Part shown: positions 16,998-24,641 of the stretch, one piece after another
Layout of the letters: each line of letters opens with the position of its first letter
Position numbering within the stretch: the stretch's first letter is position 1
Assembly (NCBI RefSeq): GCF_003667545.1
Contig: NZ_RCUV01000024.1
Location: 1 to 33,027 of the forward strand
Direction of reading: 5' to 3'
Length of the DNA: 33,027 nt
DNA from: Mycetocola manganoxydans
GTDB taxonomy: Bacteria; Actinomycetota; Actinomycetes; Actinomycetales; Microbacteriaceae
Notes under the pieces: model-generated
Databases searched by the model: none
The model's input: the letters and a program-made list of their open reading frames with translations, nothing else
Told to the model about the DNA's origin: nothing
Position numbers and translations under genes: made by a program

Positions 16998-18368
16998 TCA
17001 GTGGACCGGTGGAGCCTCTTCGAGCAGAGCGTCTGCGCGGGCCTTGAAGAACCGCGTGCAGTACAGCATCGCTGCGGCGAGGAACGCGAACACGCCGAGG
17101 GACACGATGCCCCAGACGCCACTGTCGGTCGGGTTCGTCTCGTTGATGCTCGTGCGCATGATCGGGGCGACGAAGCCACCGAGGTTACCCAGCGAGTTGA
17201 TGAGACCGATACCTGCGGCAGCTGCCGTTCCGGTGAGGAACGCGGTCGGGTACGACCAGGTGATCGGACCAACCGAGAGGAAGCTGGCGACGGCGATCGT
17301 GATGAACACGATGCCGACAAACGGCAGGTTGTTTGCGCCGGCCCAGGCGGAACCCAGGATGGCGAGACCGGTGAGGATGTAGAACAGCGTGCCCCAGTTG
17401 CGGCGACGGATGATGGTCGAGGCGTGCTTTCCGAAGAAGTAGCACGCGAAGAGGCCGACGAGCCACGGAATGGCGGAAACAAGTCCGACCTGCCAGCCAA
17501 CGTCCTGTCCGATCAGGCCGGCGACCTGCTGCGGGAGGTAGAACGTGGTGCCGTAGACGGCGATCTGGAGGCAGAAGTAGATGATGGTGAAGTACCACAC
17601 CTTCCAGCTCGACATCGCGCGCCAGATACCGGTGGGTCCGTCTTCCGTTCGGACAGCGTCTTCCCTGGCCATCACCTCCGTGAGGGCGTCCTTCTCTTCC
17701 TGGTTGAGGAACTTCGCCTTTTGCGGACTGTTCACAAGGAGGAAGAGCGCTGCGATACCGGCTATCACCGCCAACATGCCTTCGACGAAGAACATGACCT
17801 GCCAACCGTGCCACGGCGTCAGGGTGTCACCGAAGCTGATCAGGCCGCCGCTGAGCGGGGCGCCGAGCATCTGCGAGAACGGCTGTGCCAGATAGAAGAT
17901 CGCGAACATCTGCACGCGGACCTTGTTGGGGAACCACTCCGCGAGGAACATGATGACACCGGGGAACAGTCCGGCCTCGGTGACACCGAGGAGGAACCGC
18001 AGGATGATGAACATCGTGTCGTTCGTGGTGAAGGCGAACGCCGCGGCGACGATTCCCCACGTGATGGCGATCCGCGCAAGCCAGAACCTGGCGCCGAATT
18101 TCTTCAGGAGCAGGTTGCTGGGGATCTCGAAGATCGCGTAACCGATGAAGAAGATACCTGCGCCGAGCGCGAATGCGCCCTGCGAGATACCACGATCCAT
18201 CGACAGCGCCTCTTCGGCGAAACCGATGTTCGTGCGGTCCAGGAAGGCGACGAAGTACAGAATGACGAGCATCGGCATGAGGTGCCGTGCTGCCTTCGAA
18301 ATCGCCGACTTGAGGGCCGGGCTGTGGGCATTGAGATCAATGCCACCAGCGGGAATTGGTGCGGACAA
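16998..18368 (-). CDS. MFS permease of the anion:cation symporter (ACS) family
   Basis: This 456-residue membrane protein has the twelve hydrophobic segments of an MFS transporter. Family marks of the ACS group (tartrate, galactonate, glucarate and hexuronate carriers) are visible: VAFLDRTNIGFA near 40-51, IGYAIFEIPSNLLLKKFGAR near 76-95 and TEAGLFPGVIMFLAEWFP near 129-146. Such carriers move organic anions with protons, pointing to a sugar acid as pathway substrate. The start is a TTG at 18366-18368 with a strong AAAGGAGAG upstream; the next ATG would cut into the first membrane segment. It is the last gene of the minus-strand operon. Confidence 0.88.
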   Translation of the reverse strand: MSAPIPAGGIDLNAHSPALKSAISKAARHLMPMLVILYFVAFLDRTNIGFAEEALSMDRGISQGAFALGAGIFFIGYAIFEIPSNLLLKKFGARFWLARIAITWGIVAAAFAFTTNDTMFIILRFLLGVTEAGLFPGVIMFLAEWFPNKVRVQMFAIFYLAQPFSQMLGAPLSGGLISFGDTLTPWHGWQVMFFVEGMLAVIAGIAALFLLVNSPQKAKFLNQEEKDALTEVMAREDAVRTEDGPTGIWRAMSSWKVWYFTIIYFCLQIAVYGTTFYLPQQVAGLIGQDVGWQVGLVSAIPWLVGLFACYFFGKHASTIIRRRNWGTLFYILTGLAILGSAWAGANNLPFVGIVFITIAVASFLSVGPITWSYPTAFLTGTAAAAGIGLINSLGNLGGFVAPIMRTSINETNPTDSGVWGIVSLGVFAFLAAAMLYCTRFFKARADALLEEAPPVH

Positions 18369-18446
18369 CTGCGCTCTCCTTTGAGTTCTGAGAAGAATTG
18401 GTCGGATACCTTCCGCGGGACTCGCGGAAGGCGGGGAGGATGTGGA

Positions 18447-18557
18447 TCAGCCGAGGACGCTCGGGGCCAGCAGCCAGATCCCGACGCCGACGAGAATGAT
18501 CCCGGCGACGAGGAAGAGGATGCGTCCCTTGGACCAGGGACCTGTTGCTCCGGTCAT
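18447..18557 (-). CDS. 36-residue single-pass membrane peptide
   Basis: A short reading frame begins with ATG at 18555-18557 and stops with TGA at 18447-18449. It encodes a peptide with a polar start (MTGATGPWSKGR) and one hydrophobic helix, residues 13-32 (ILFLVAGIILVGVGIWLLAP). It starts ten bases after the SDR stop, with GAGG in the SDR stop region as ribosome-binding site, and lies 78 bp ahead of the MFS gene on the same strand. Codon use is GC3-rich like the neighbours. I do not recognise the family. Its position suggests a small partner or stabiliser of the MFS permease. The positive residues before the helix favour an N-in orientation. Confidence 0.7.
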   Translation of the reverse strand: MTGATGPWSKGRILFLVAGIILVGVGIWLLAPSVLG

Positions 18558-18567
18558 GGTCGGCGCC

Positions 18568-19338
18568 TCAGTGCATGTAGAGGCCGCCGTCAACGTTCAG
18601 GGTCTGGCCCGTCACGAATCCGGAGTCCTCGCTGATGAGGTAGGCGATGGCAGCCGCGATGTCGCGGGGCGTTCCGATGCGGGGAAGAACGCCGTCGGCC
18701 GCCATGGCTTCCTTGCGCTCGTCGGTCAGGGTGCCGCCCATGATGTCTGTGTCGATCGGGCCGGGGGAGATGACGTTGACGGTGATGCCGTCCTTGCCGA
18801 GCTCGCGAGCGACACTGCGGGAGAAGCCGATGACGCCGGCCTTGGCCGCCGAGTACACCGTCTTGCTGAAGGTGCCGCCGCCGCGCTGGGCCGAGACGGA
18901 GGAGAGGTTGACGACACGGCCAACACCGTTCTTCACCATCGACTCAACGGCGCGACGGGTGGCGAAGTGCACACCGTTCATGTTGATGCCCATGACGCGG
19001 TTCCACTCGTCGGCGGTGACCTCGAGGTACGGCACCGGCGAGGAGACACCGGCGAGGTTGACGAGGGCGACGACCTGGGGGAGCGCCGCTTCGAGCTTGT
19101 CGAATGCCGCACGGACCTGTGCGTCATCGGCGACGTTTGCGCCGGCACCCGCGGCGCGGACACCGTGCTGCTCGGCGATTTCGGCGGCGACCTTCTCAGC
19201 GGCATCCGCGTCGAGGTCGATGATTCCGATGTTCCAGCCCTGCTCCGCGAGGTAGTGGGCTGAAGCACGGCCGATGCCCCGCGGCGACGCTGCGCCGGTG
19301 AGGATGACCGTGCGGGATTCGGGGAACGCTGATGTCAT
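18568..19338 (-). CDS. Short-chain dehydrogenase/reductase
   Basis: This 256-residue classical SDR shows the cofactor motif TGAASPRGIG (14-23), the NLAG motif (94-97), the catalytic serine in NLSSVSA (144-150) and the YSAAK pair Y162/K166, and ends with the common TGQTLNVDGG. The acidic residue after beta-2 (IIDLD) favours NAD. Members oxidise sugar alcohols, sugars or hydroxyacids. Here it could oxidise the entry substrate (a sugar, lactol or tetritol), but the sequence does not tell which. The ATG at 19336-19338 has AAAGGA on its strand and leaves a 16-bp gap to the preceding gene, so it is part of the minus operon. Confidence 0.9.
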   Translation of the reverse strand: MTSAFPESRTVILTGAASPRGIGRASAHYLAEQGWNIGIIDLDADAAEKVAAEIAEQHGVRAAGAGANVADDAQVRAAFDKLEAALPQVVALVNLAGVSSPVPYLEVTADEWNRVMGINMNGVHFATRRAVESMVKNGVGRVVNLSSVSAQRGGGTFSKTVYSAAKAGVIGFSRSVARELGKDGITVNVISPGPIDTDIMGGTLTDERKEAMAADGVLPRIGTPRDIAAAIAYLISEDSGFVTGQTLNVDGGLYMH

Positions 19339-19354
19339 TTGTCGAATCCTTTTG

Positions 19355-20317
19355 TCAGTTCGAGGGGTGGATGGGGGCTGGGCCGAGCTCATCCATGAGC
19401 TTCTTGATGGCCACGTACGCCTTGTTGCGGTAGGCGATCAGTTCCGCCGTGCGCTCGGACGGGACATCGAGGTACCCGGCGCCGGTCTTGGTGCCGAACT
19501 TGCCGGCGTCGACGAGTTCCTTGAGCGAGTCCGGGGTCGCGAAACGCTCAGGCCAGCGGGTCTGCAGGGAGGCGTAGCAGAACGAGTACACGTCGAGCCC
19601 GGCCATGTCCGCGATCGCGAAGGGTCCGAAGACCGGCAGGCGGAAGCCGAAGGTGGTGCGAACGATGGTGTCGATGTCCTCGGGGGTTGCGACGCCCTCT
19701 TCGACGAGCTGGGTCGCCTCGTGGAACAGCGCGTACTGGAGACGGTTGAGCACGAAGCCCGTCGCATCCTTGACCCTGGCGGTCTCCTTGCCGGTCGCCG
19801 CGACGATCTCCTCGACGAGTTCGATCGCCTTCGCGTCGGTTCCTTCGTGCGGGATCAGCTCGACACCCGGAATGAAGGGAGCCGGGTTGGAGAAGTGGAC
19901 ACCGAGGAAGCGTTCCGGGTTGACGACGGCTTCCGCGAGTGAGCTGATGAGGATCGTCGAGGTGTTCGAGCCGATGATGGCATCCGGGCGTGCTGCTTCG
20001 CTGATGCGCTTCAGCGTTGCGTGCTTGATCTCGATCTTTTCCGGCACCGCCTCTTCGATGAAGTCGGCGTCTGCGACAGCCTCCTCGATCGATGCGGACG
20101 GCGAGACGTTCGCCTGGATGCGCTCGACGGCATCCGCGGGGAAGAGGTCGTCAGCGACGAACTGGCGGGCCTCCTCGATCAGGCGCTCGTAGTTGCTCTT
20201 GGCGATCTCTTCGGAGATGTCGGCGAGGCGGACGGTTGCGCCAGACAGTGCGAGCACCTGGGCGATTCCCCCGCCCATGTATCCGGAGCCGACGATGGCA
20301 ATGATGCGGTTGGTCAT
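19355..20317 (-). CDS. 3-hydroxyacyl-CoA-dehydrogenase-family protein, possible aldonate 3-dehydrogenase
   Basis: This 320-residue protein has an N-terminal Rossmann domain (IVGSGYMGGGIAQVLALSG, 9-27) and a C-terminal helical domain. Family motifs SNTSTILISS, GVHFSNPAPFIPGVELI and FVLNRLQYALFHEA are visible. The size equals that of L-gulonate 3-dehydrogenase (lambda-crystallin) and carnitine dehydrogenase, which oxidise beta-hydroxy acids without CoA. In a sugar-acid operon, oxidation of C3 of an aldonate to a 3-keto acid is the attractive reading. No thiolase or acyl-CoA gene is nearby, which argues against a role in beta-oxidation. It begins nine bases after the TIM-barrel gene. Confidence 0.85.
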   Translation of the reverse strand: MTNRIIAIVGSGYMGGGIAQVLALSGATVRLADISEEIAKSNYERLIEEARQFVADDLFPADAVERIQANVSPSASIEEAVADADFIEEAVPEKIEIKHATLKRISEAARPDAIIGSNTSTILISSLAEAVVNPERFLGVHFSNPAPFIPGVELIPHEGTDAKAIELVEEIVAATGKETARVKDATGFVLNRLQYALFHEATQLVEEGVATPEDIDTIVRTTFGFRLPVFGPFAIADMAGLDVYSFCYASLQTRWPERFATPDSLKELVDAGKFGTKTGAGYLDVPSERTAELIAYRNKAYVAIKKLMDELGPAPIHPSN

Positions 20318-20326
20318 GATGTTCTC

Positions 20327-21265
20327 CTATGCCTTGGGAAGAAGTGAGCGGATGTACTTCTGGTTGGTGGCGCACATGCCGAGGCTGTCTCCGCCGTAGT
20401 GCTCCGCGAGGATGATGCCGTTGTAGCCGAGTGCGATCGCGTCGCGGAACACCTGCCGGTAGTTGATGAGGCCGGCTTCCATCGTTGAGGGAACCGAGGT
20501 GTACCAGCTGCCGTCTGCAGCCTCGTCACGGGTGTAGTTCTTGACGTGCCAGTAGTTGGCGTACGGAAGGGTCTTCGCGAACAGCTCGCGCCAGTCTTCG
20601 ACCGGGCGGTGCAGGCGGATGAGGTTGGCGACGTCGGGGTTGATGCCCACGTTGTCGAGTCCGACATCTTCGACGAAGCGCACGGCGGAATCGGCGGTAC
20701 CGACGTAGGTGTCCTCGTACATCTCGAGCGACAGCGGGAGACCCACGGATGCCGCGTGCTCACCCAGTTCGCGGATGCGCTTGACGGCGGTGTCCCACAC
20801 GTCGCGGTCGTCGGGGTCCTTGGGGCCCTCGGCGGTCCAGAACCAGAGGGCCTTCTTCTGCGCATCGCTGAACGGCTGGTGGAGTCCGGTGGAGAAGACC
20901 TCCATGCCCCATTCTGCTGCTGCGTCGATGGTGCGGTGCGCGTAGGCGAGGTTCTTTTCCTCGTGCCCCGGCATGATCACGCTCTGGCGCTGGAGGTGCA
21001 CGGACGGGATACCGACACCGTGCGACTTGGCGATCGAGAGGAACTCGTCACGACGGGAGGGCTCGAGGTCGGCCGGACGCACGTGGCTGTCGGCGAGTTC
21101 CGCGAGGTTGAATCCCACGTCAGCAACCTGGGCGAACATGTCGTCCCAGACCTCGGCCGGGGCGTCGTGCATGGCCAGACCCTGCTTGTCGACCGGTGCG
21201 AATGCGTGGAGACAGGTGGCGATGGGCCAGGTCTCGGCTGTGTACGTTGGCTTCTCAGACGGCAT
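20327..21265 (-). CDS. Xylose-isomerase-like TIM-barrel protein (sugar isomerase/epimerase or decarboxylase)
   Basis: This 312-residue protein belongs to the AP-endonuclease-2/xylose-isomerase-like TIM-barrel family. Likely metal ligands are all present: E181 in SLEMYEDTY, D211 in GINPDV, H240 in YWHVKN and E288 in ILAEHY. The family contains ketose epimerases, hydroxypyruvate- and tetronate-type isomerases, and 3-oxo-isoapionate decarboxylase, which releases L-erythrulose. With a kinase for L-erythrulose in the partner operon and a beta-hydroxyacid dehydrogenase just downstream, a 3-keto-acid decarboxylase role is plausible, although an isomerase is equally compatible with the fold. It is the first gene of the minus operon; GGAGCAACC precedes the ATG. 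Confidence 0.85.
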   Translation of the reverse strand: MPSEKPTYTAETWPIATCLHAFAPVDKQGLAMHDAPAEVWDDMFAQVADVGFNLAELADSHVRPADLEPSRRDEFLSIAKSHGVGIPSVHLQRQSVIMPGHEEKNLAYAHRTIDAAAEWGMEVFSTGLHQPFSDAQKKALWFWTAEGPKDPDDRDVWDTAVKRIRELGEHAASVGLPLSLEMYEDTYVGTADSAVRFVEDVGLDNVGINPDVANLIRLHRPVEDWRELFAKTLPYANYWHVKNYTRDEAADGSWYTSVPSTMEAGLINYRQVFRDAIALGYNGIILAEHYGGDSLGMCATNQKYIRSLLPKA

Positions 21266-21324
21266 GGTTGCTCCATTGCAGTTGGGGTTCGAGGGGATGC
21301 CGCAATCACTCGCGGCTAGAAAAG

Positions 21325-21336
21325 ATCCTATAGGAA
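21325..21336. promoter_or_regulatory. Second TCCTATAGGA operator ahead of the minus-strand operon
   Basis: ATCCTATAGGAA holds the same perfect 10-bp core (21326-21335) as the operator at 13043. It lies 60 bp before the first gene of the minus operon. Read on the minus strand it again contains TAGGAT, a candidate -10 box. By eye these are the only two copies of this core in the window. Confidence 0.75.
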
Positions 21337-21395
21337 ACAGTACTCCCGGTCCCTCGAACTGTAAAGACCCCCGTTTTTCGAGCGGATGCCGCGGG

Positions 21396-22820
21396 TCAGG
21401 TGCCCGGTCGTCCGTAGGTTTCGAGAAGACGCAGCCAGATCTCGTTGACGGTGGGGTACGCGGGTACCGCGTGCCAGAGCCGGTCGATCGGAACCTCGCC
21501 CACCACCGCGATCGTCGCGGCCTGCAGGAGCTCGCTCACGTCAGGTCCGACGAAGGTCACACCGACGACGACCTTGCGTCGTTCATCGACAACCATCCGC
21601 GCCTGACCGCGGTATCCGTCGGCGTAGACGCTCGCGCCGGCGACGTGACCGATCTGATAGTCGACGGAACGCACGTCGTAGCCCGCCTTCTTCGCGGCAT
21701 CCTCGGTAAGGCCGACGGATGCGACCTCGGGCTCGGTGAATGTCACCTGCGGGACCGCTTCATGGTCGGCCGTCGCGACGTGGCTGCCCCACGCGTTGTC
21801 CGACACCGGTCTGCCCGCGGCTCGAGCGGCGATCACGTCGCCTGATGCCCTCGCCTGGTACTTACCCTGATGGGTGAGCAGTGCCCGGTGGGTCACGTCA
21901 CCGGCGGCGTAGAGCCAGTCGAAGCCGCGAACGAGCATGGTGTCGTCGGTGTCGAGCCAGTCGCCTGGGCGAAGGCCGACGGCGTCCAGGCCGATGTCGT
22001 CCGTGCGGGGGGACCGGCCGGTGGCGACGAGGATCTCCTCGGCGGAGATGGATTCACCGTCCGATGTCTCGACCGTGACACCGGCATCCGATCTCGTCAC
22101 GCGGCGTGCCTCCGTTCCGAGGAGCACGGTGACGCCGCGCTCGCGCAGCGCTTCCGTGACGAGTTCGCCGGCGAACGGTTCCATTCCGCTGAGGAGCCCG
22201 CTGCGGGCAACGATCGTCACCGTGGTGCCGAAGTCGGCGAACGCGGTCGCCATCTCGGCGCCGACGACGCCGCCGCCGAGGATCACGAGGCTCGCGGGCG
22301 CCTTTTTCGCGCTCGTCGCTTCGCGGCTTGTCCACGGGTTCGCGGCTCGCAGGCCGTCGATGTCGGGGATGAGGGCGCGCGAGCCGGTGGCGACGGACAC
22401 CGCGTGTCGCGCCGTCAGGACCGTGGTGCTGCCGTCGGCACCTGTGACAGTCACCTGTTTCGGGGCTGTGATCCGGCCGTAGCCGCGGATGAGGTCGATG
22501 CCGGCGCTGTCCAGCCATTTCACCTGCGAGTCATCGGACCAGTTGCTCGTGAAGGAATCGCGCCGGGCGAGGACGGCATCCACATTCAGATCCCCGGTGA
22601 CGGCTTCGGCCGCTCCGGGCACGCGTTGCGCCGCTCGAAGCGCCTGACCCGAGCGGAGCAGCGCTTTCGACGGCATGCAGGCCCAGTATGAGCATTCCCC
22701 TCCGACGAGTTCGTTCTCGACGATGACGACGCTGAGCCCTCCCTGCACCGCCCGATCGGCGACGTTCTCACCGACGGCTCCCGCGCCGAGAACGATGAGG
22801 TCATACTCCGTGGTGGTCAT
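21396..22820 (-). CDS. Dihydrolipoamide-dehydrogenase-like flavoprotein disulfide reductase
   Basis: This 474-residue protein is a class I pyridine nucleotide-disulfide oxidoreductase. FAD is bound by VLGAGAVGENVA (10-21). The redox-active disulfide is C43/C48 in GGECSYWACMPSKALL, a variant of the usual GGTCLNVGCIPSK. An NAD(P) motif, ILGGGVVGAEMA, lies near 175, and the C-terminal active-site pair H450/E460 is in HAVPAYPTVNEIW, so it should be catalytically competent. The true substrate of this actinobacterial subgroup is not known; lipoamide, mycothiol-type disulfides or quinones are options. GGGAGG lies ahead of the ATG. The upstream region has phased direct repeats. Confidence 0.87.
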   Translation of the reverse strand: MTTTEYDLIVLGAGAVGENVADRAVQGGLSVVIVENELVGGECSYWACMPSKALLRSGQALRAAQRVPGAAEAVTGDLNVDAVLARRDSFTSNWSDDSQVKWLDSAGIDLIRGYGRITAPKQVTVTGADGSTTVLTARHAVSVATGSRALIPDIDGLRAANPWTSREATSAKKAPASLVILGGGVVGAEMATAFADFGTTVTIVARSGLLSGMEPFAGELVTEALRERGVTVLLGTEARRVTRSDAGVTVETSDGESISAEEILVATGRSPRTDDIGLDAVGLRPGDWLDTDDTMLVRGFDWLYAAGDVTHRALLTHQGKYQARASGDVIAARAAGRPVSDNAWGSHVATADHEAVPQVTFTEPEVASVGLTEDAAKKAGYDVRSVDYQIGHVAGASVYADGYRGQARMVVDERRKVVVGVTFVGPDVSELLQAATIAVVGEVPIDRLWHAVPAYPTVNEIWLRLLETYGRPGT

Positions 22821-22854
22821 CTGTTGTTCCTCCCGATGGTGGTGCTCGTTCTCG

Positions 22855-22903
22855 GTTTAGCACGTTCCACGACGGTTTAAGCGATTCCGTGATTGTTTAA
22901 GCG
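22855..22903. repeat. Three 20-bp-phased GTTTA direct repeats
   Basis: GTTTAGCACGTTCC (22855), GTTTAAGCGATTCC (22875) and GTTTAAGCGCG (22895) start exactly 20 bases apart. The first two agree over most of 14 positions and the last two share GTTTAAGCG. The array ends 35 bp before the flavoprotein start, so it may be a tandem operator or iteron-like binding array for that gene. Confidence 0.5.
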
Positions 22904-22927
22904 CGAGGAGTGGAAAATACTGCGGTT

Positions 22928-22945
22928 TACCGGCAGCTGCCGGTA
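22928..22945. promoter_or_regulatory. 18-bp perfect palindrome upstream of tRNA-Trp
   Basis: TACCGGCAGCTGCCGGTA reads identically on both strands. A continuous palindrome of this length without a loop is more typical of a protein-binding site than of a terminator. It sits between the phased repeats and the tRNA promoter region; whether it acts leftward, rightward or on both is not clear. Confidence 0.45.
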
Positions 22946-22984
22946 TTTCGGTTGCCGCTGCTCCCGCACCGGTGGGCGTCAGCT

Positions 22985-23012
22985 TTGCTGAGCCGAAATC
23001 CCCCTGTATGCT
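22985..23012 (+). promoter_or_regulatory. Possible promoter of tRNA-Trp and secE-nusG
   Basis: TTGCTG (22985-22990) and TATGCT (23007-23012) are separated by 16 bases and fit a housekeeping sigma factor. They lie about 130 bases before the mature tRNA, so a 5' leader would be removed by RNase P. A second TTGAAA is at 23025, so the assignment is tentative. Confidence 0.35.
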
Positions 23013-23143
23013 TGGACGAGGTAGTTGAAATCTGCCAAGCTTCTTTGCGCCTATTTTCTTGTTTTCTCCCCGATCACGTGAAATGCCGGCAAAAAGTAGT
23101 GCGTCAGATTTCTCCTGTCCTGACCGGGGGAAATACCGGTTCT

Positions 23144-23216
23144 AGGGCGGTGGCTCAATTGGTAGAGCAGCGGTCTCCAAAACCGCAGGTTGCAGGTTCG
23201 AGTCCTGTCCGCCCTG
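23144..23216 (+). tRNA. tRNA-Trp (CCA anticodon)
   Basis: The acceptor stem AGGGCGG (23144-23150) pairs with CCGCCCT (23209-23215), with G73 as discriminator. The anticodon arm GCGGT/ACCGC encloses the loop CTCCAAA with anticodon CCA at 23177-23179. The T arm GCAGGTTCGAGTCCTGT is standard. The CCA tail is not encoded. Location directly before secE is the usual actinobacterial arrangement. Confidence 0.97.
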
Positions 23217-23267
23217 CGCGTCGGTAGTGAAATTTACGAAGTACCGGCACATGAAAGGTGTATCCAG

Positions 23268-23543
23268 GTGGCCCGAAACGTGATCGACGAACCGAACGAG
23301 GAAATCGTCGCAGCAGCAAAGAAGGACCGCGCGGCAAAGCGTGGGCCCTTTGCCGGGATCATCCTGTTTTTGAAGCAGGTCATCGCTGAACTCAAGAAGG
23401 TCGTCACCCCGACCCGAAAAGAACTGTTCAGCTACACCGGCGTCGTGCTCGTGTTCGTCGTGATCATGATGGCCCTGGTGTACGGCCTGGACCAGTTGTT
23501 CGGCTGGCTCGTCGTCTTCGTGTTCGGGACGCCCACCGCCTGA
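23268..23543 (+). CDS. secE: Preprotein translocase subunit SecE
   Basis: SecE is the small essential membrane subunit that clamps SecY in the general secretion channel. The 91-residue protein has a charged N-terminal part and the conserved amphipathic segment IAELKKVVTPTRKELF (about 44-59), followed by one long membrane helix (VVLVFVVIMMALVYGL, about 63-78), which is the single-span form found in actinobacteria. The GTG at 23268-23270, preceded by GAAAGGTG, gives VARNVIDEPNEE; the ATG at 23251 is out of frame. It follows tRNA-Trp by 51 bp and precedes nusG, as is usual. Confidence 0.94.
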   Translation: MARNVIDEPNEEIVAAAKKDRAAKRGPFAGIILFLKQVIAELKKVVTPTRKELFSYTGVVLVFVVIMMALVYGLDQLFGWLVVFVFGTPTA

Positions 23544-23625
23544 CGGTAGGGCGGCATCCGATCGAATGATCGACACGAACTGTGGCCCACGAAGCCACAC
23601 CACAAGCAACAGGAATGAGATTTAG

Positions 23626-24627
23626 GTGTCTGAGAGAAATCTGGACGACGTCGACTGGTCGACTGCCGCTGAGCAGTCCAGTGAGGACGACGAAGCACAG
23701 GAGGGCAACGTGCTCGCCTCGCAGGAGCACTCCGTTGAGCCTGCCGAGCGCGAAGCGCTGCATGTCGAAGACTCGAACGCTGCCGTCGACCTCGACGCCG
23801 TTCTCGACGCCCTCGCCGAGGCGAACGATCCCGAAGCAGACGCCGTCGTAGACGACGCCCTCGAGATCGACGAAGCCGCTGAAGCCGAAGCCGCCGCACT
23901 CGCGATCGGTGACGAGGTCGATGTCGAGCAGGAAGAGGAAGCTGCCGAGGAGCCCGAGGTCGAGCCGTACACCGGCGAAGAGCCGGATGTCGCCGAGGAA
24001 GCCGCAGACGTCGACCCGTACGACGCCTTCCGTGCCGAACTGCGCAGCCTGCCAGGCAAGTGGTTCGTCATCCACTCGTACGCCGGCTTCGAGCGCAAGG
24101 TCAAGGCGAACATCGAGCAGCGCAAGGGCTCACTCGACGTCGCCGACTTCATCTATCAGGTCGAAGTTCCGATGGAAGATGTCGTCGAAATCAAGAACGG
24201 CCAGCGCAAGATGGTCACCCGTGTGCGCATTCCGGGCTACGTGCTCGTGCGTATGGACCTGAACGAGGACTCCTGGTCGGTCGTCCGTCACACTCCAGGC
24301 GTCACCGGCTTCGTCGGCAACGCCCACAACCCGACGCCGCTGCGCTTCGAAGAGTCCTTCAACATGCTGAAGAGCCTCGTCGAGGTCAAGGACACCGCCC
24401 CGGCGAAGTCCACCGGTGGCAAGGGCGGCCAGACCCCCCGTGCCATTCCGGCAGAGGTCGACTTCGAGATCGGCGAGACCATCACCATCAAGGAAGGCTC
24501 GTTCGCAGGCCTTCCCGGTTCGATCAGCGAGATCAAGCCGGAGAGCGGCAAGCTCACCGTCCTCGTCTCACTGTTCGAGCGCGAGACCCCGGTCGAGCTC
24601 AGCTTCGACCAGGTCACCAAGCTCTAG
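23626..24627 (+). CDS. nusG: Transcription termination/antitermination factor NusG
   Basis: NusG binds RNA polymerase and links it to Rho and the ribosome. The 333-residue protein has a long acidic extension (residues 1-140, dominated by Glu, Asp and Ala), then the NGN domain from KWFVIHSYAGFERKVKANIE (145-164) with IPGYVLVRMDL, and a C-terminal KOW domain (ITIKEGSFAGLPGSISEI, ending FDQVTKL). The acidic extension is common in actinobacterial NusG. The GTG at 23626 starts MSERNLDDVDW; AGGAATGAG lies upstream. The 82-base gap after secE has a small TGTGGC/GCCACA hairpin around 23581-23599. Confidence 0.95.
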   Translation: MSERNLDDVDWSTAAEQSSEDDEAQEGNVLASQEHSVEPAEREALHVEDSNAAVDLDAVLDALAEANDPEADAVVDDALEIDEAAEAEAAALAIGDEVDVEQEEEAAEEPEVEPYTGEEPDVAEEAADVDPYDAFRAELRSLPGKWFVIHSYAGFERKVKANIEQRKGSLDVADFIYQVEVPMEDVVEIKNGQRKMVTRVRIPGYVLVRMDLNEDSWSVVRHTPGVTGFVGNAHNPTPLRFEESFNMLKSLVEVKDTAPAKSTGGKGGQTPRAIPAEVDFEIGETITIKEGSFAGLPGSISEIKPESGKLTVLVSLFERETPVELSFDQVTKL

Positions 24628-24641
24628 ATTTCCCCACACCA

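Larger units (their letters stand above)
22821..23143. other. Gene-free stretch between the reductase and tRNA-Trp, rich in repeats
   Basis: This 323-base gap is clearly more AT-rich than its surroundings. It holds three phased direct repeats starting at 22855, 22875 and 22895, an 18-bp perfect palindrome at 22928-22945, a possible promoter for tRNA-Trp at 22985-23012 and a small inverted repeat ACCGG/CCGGT at 23123-23140 just before the tRNA. A plus-strand open frame runs through it and the tRNA but has no protein-like character. I see no gene in it. Confidence 0.6.

Noticed and set aside
16983-18635. 550-codon plus-strand open frame opposite the MFS gene
   Set aside because: Extremely rich in Glu, Asp and Arg, as expected for the reverse of a membrane protein gene.
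22910-23227. Plus-strand open frame across the gap and tRNA-Trp
   Set aside because: It runs through the tRNA gene and has no protein-like features.
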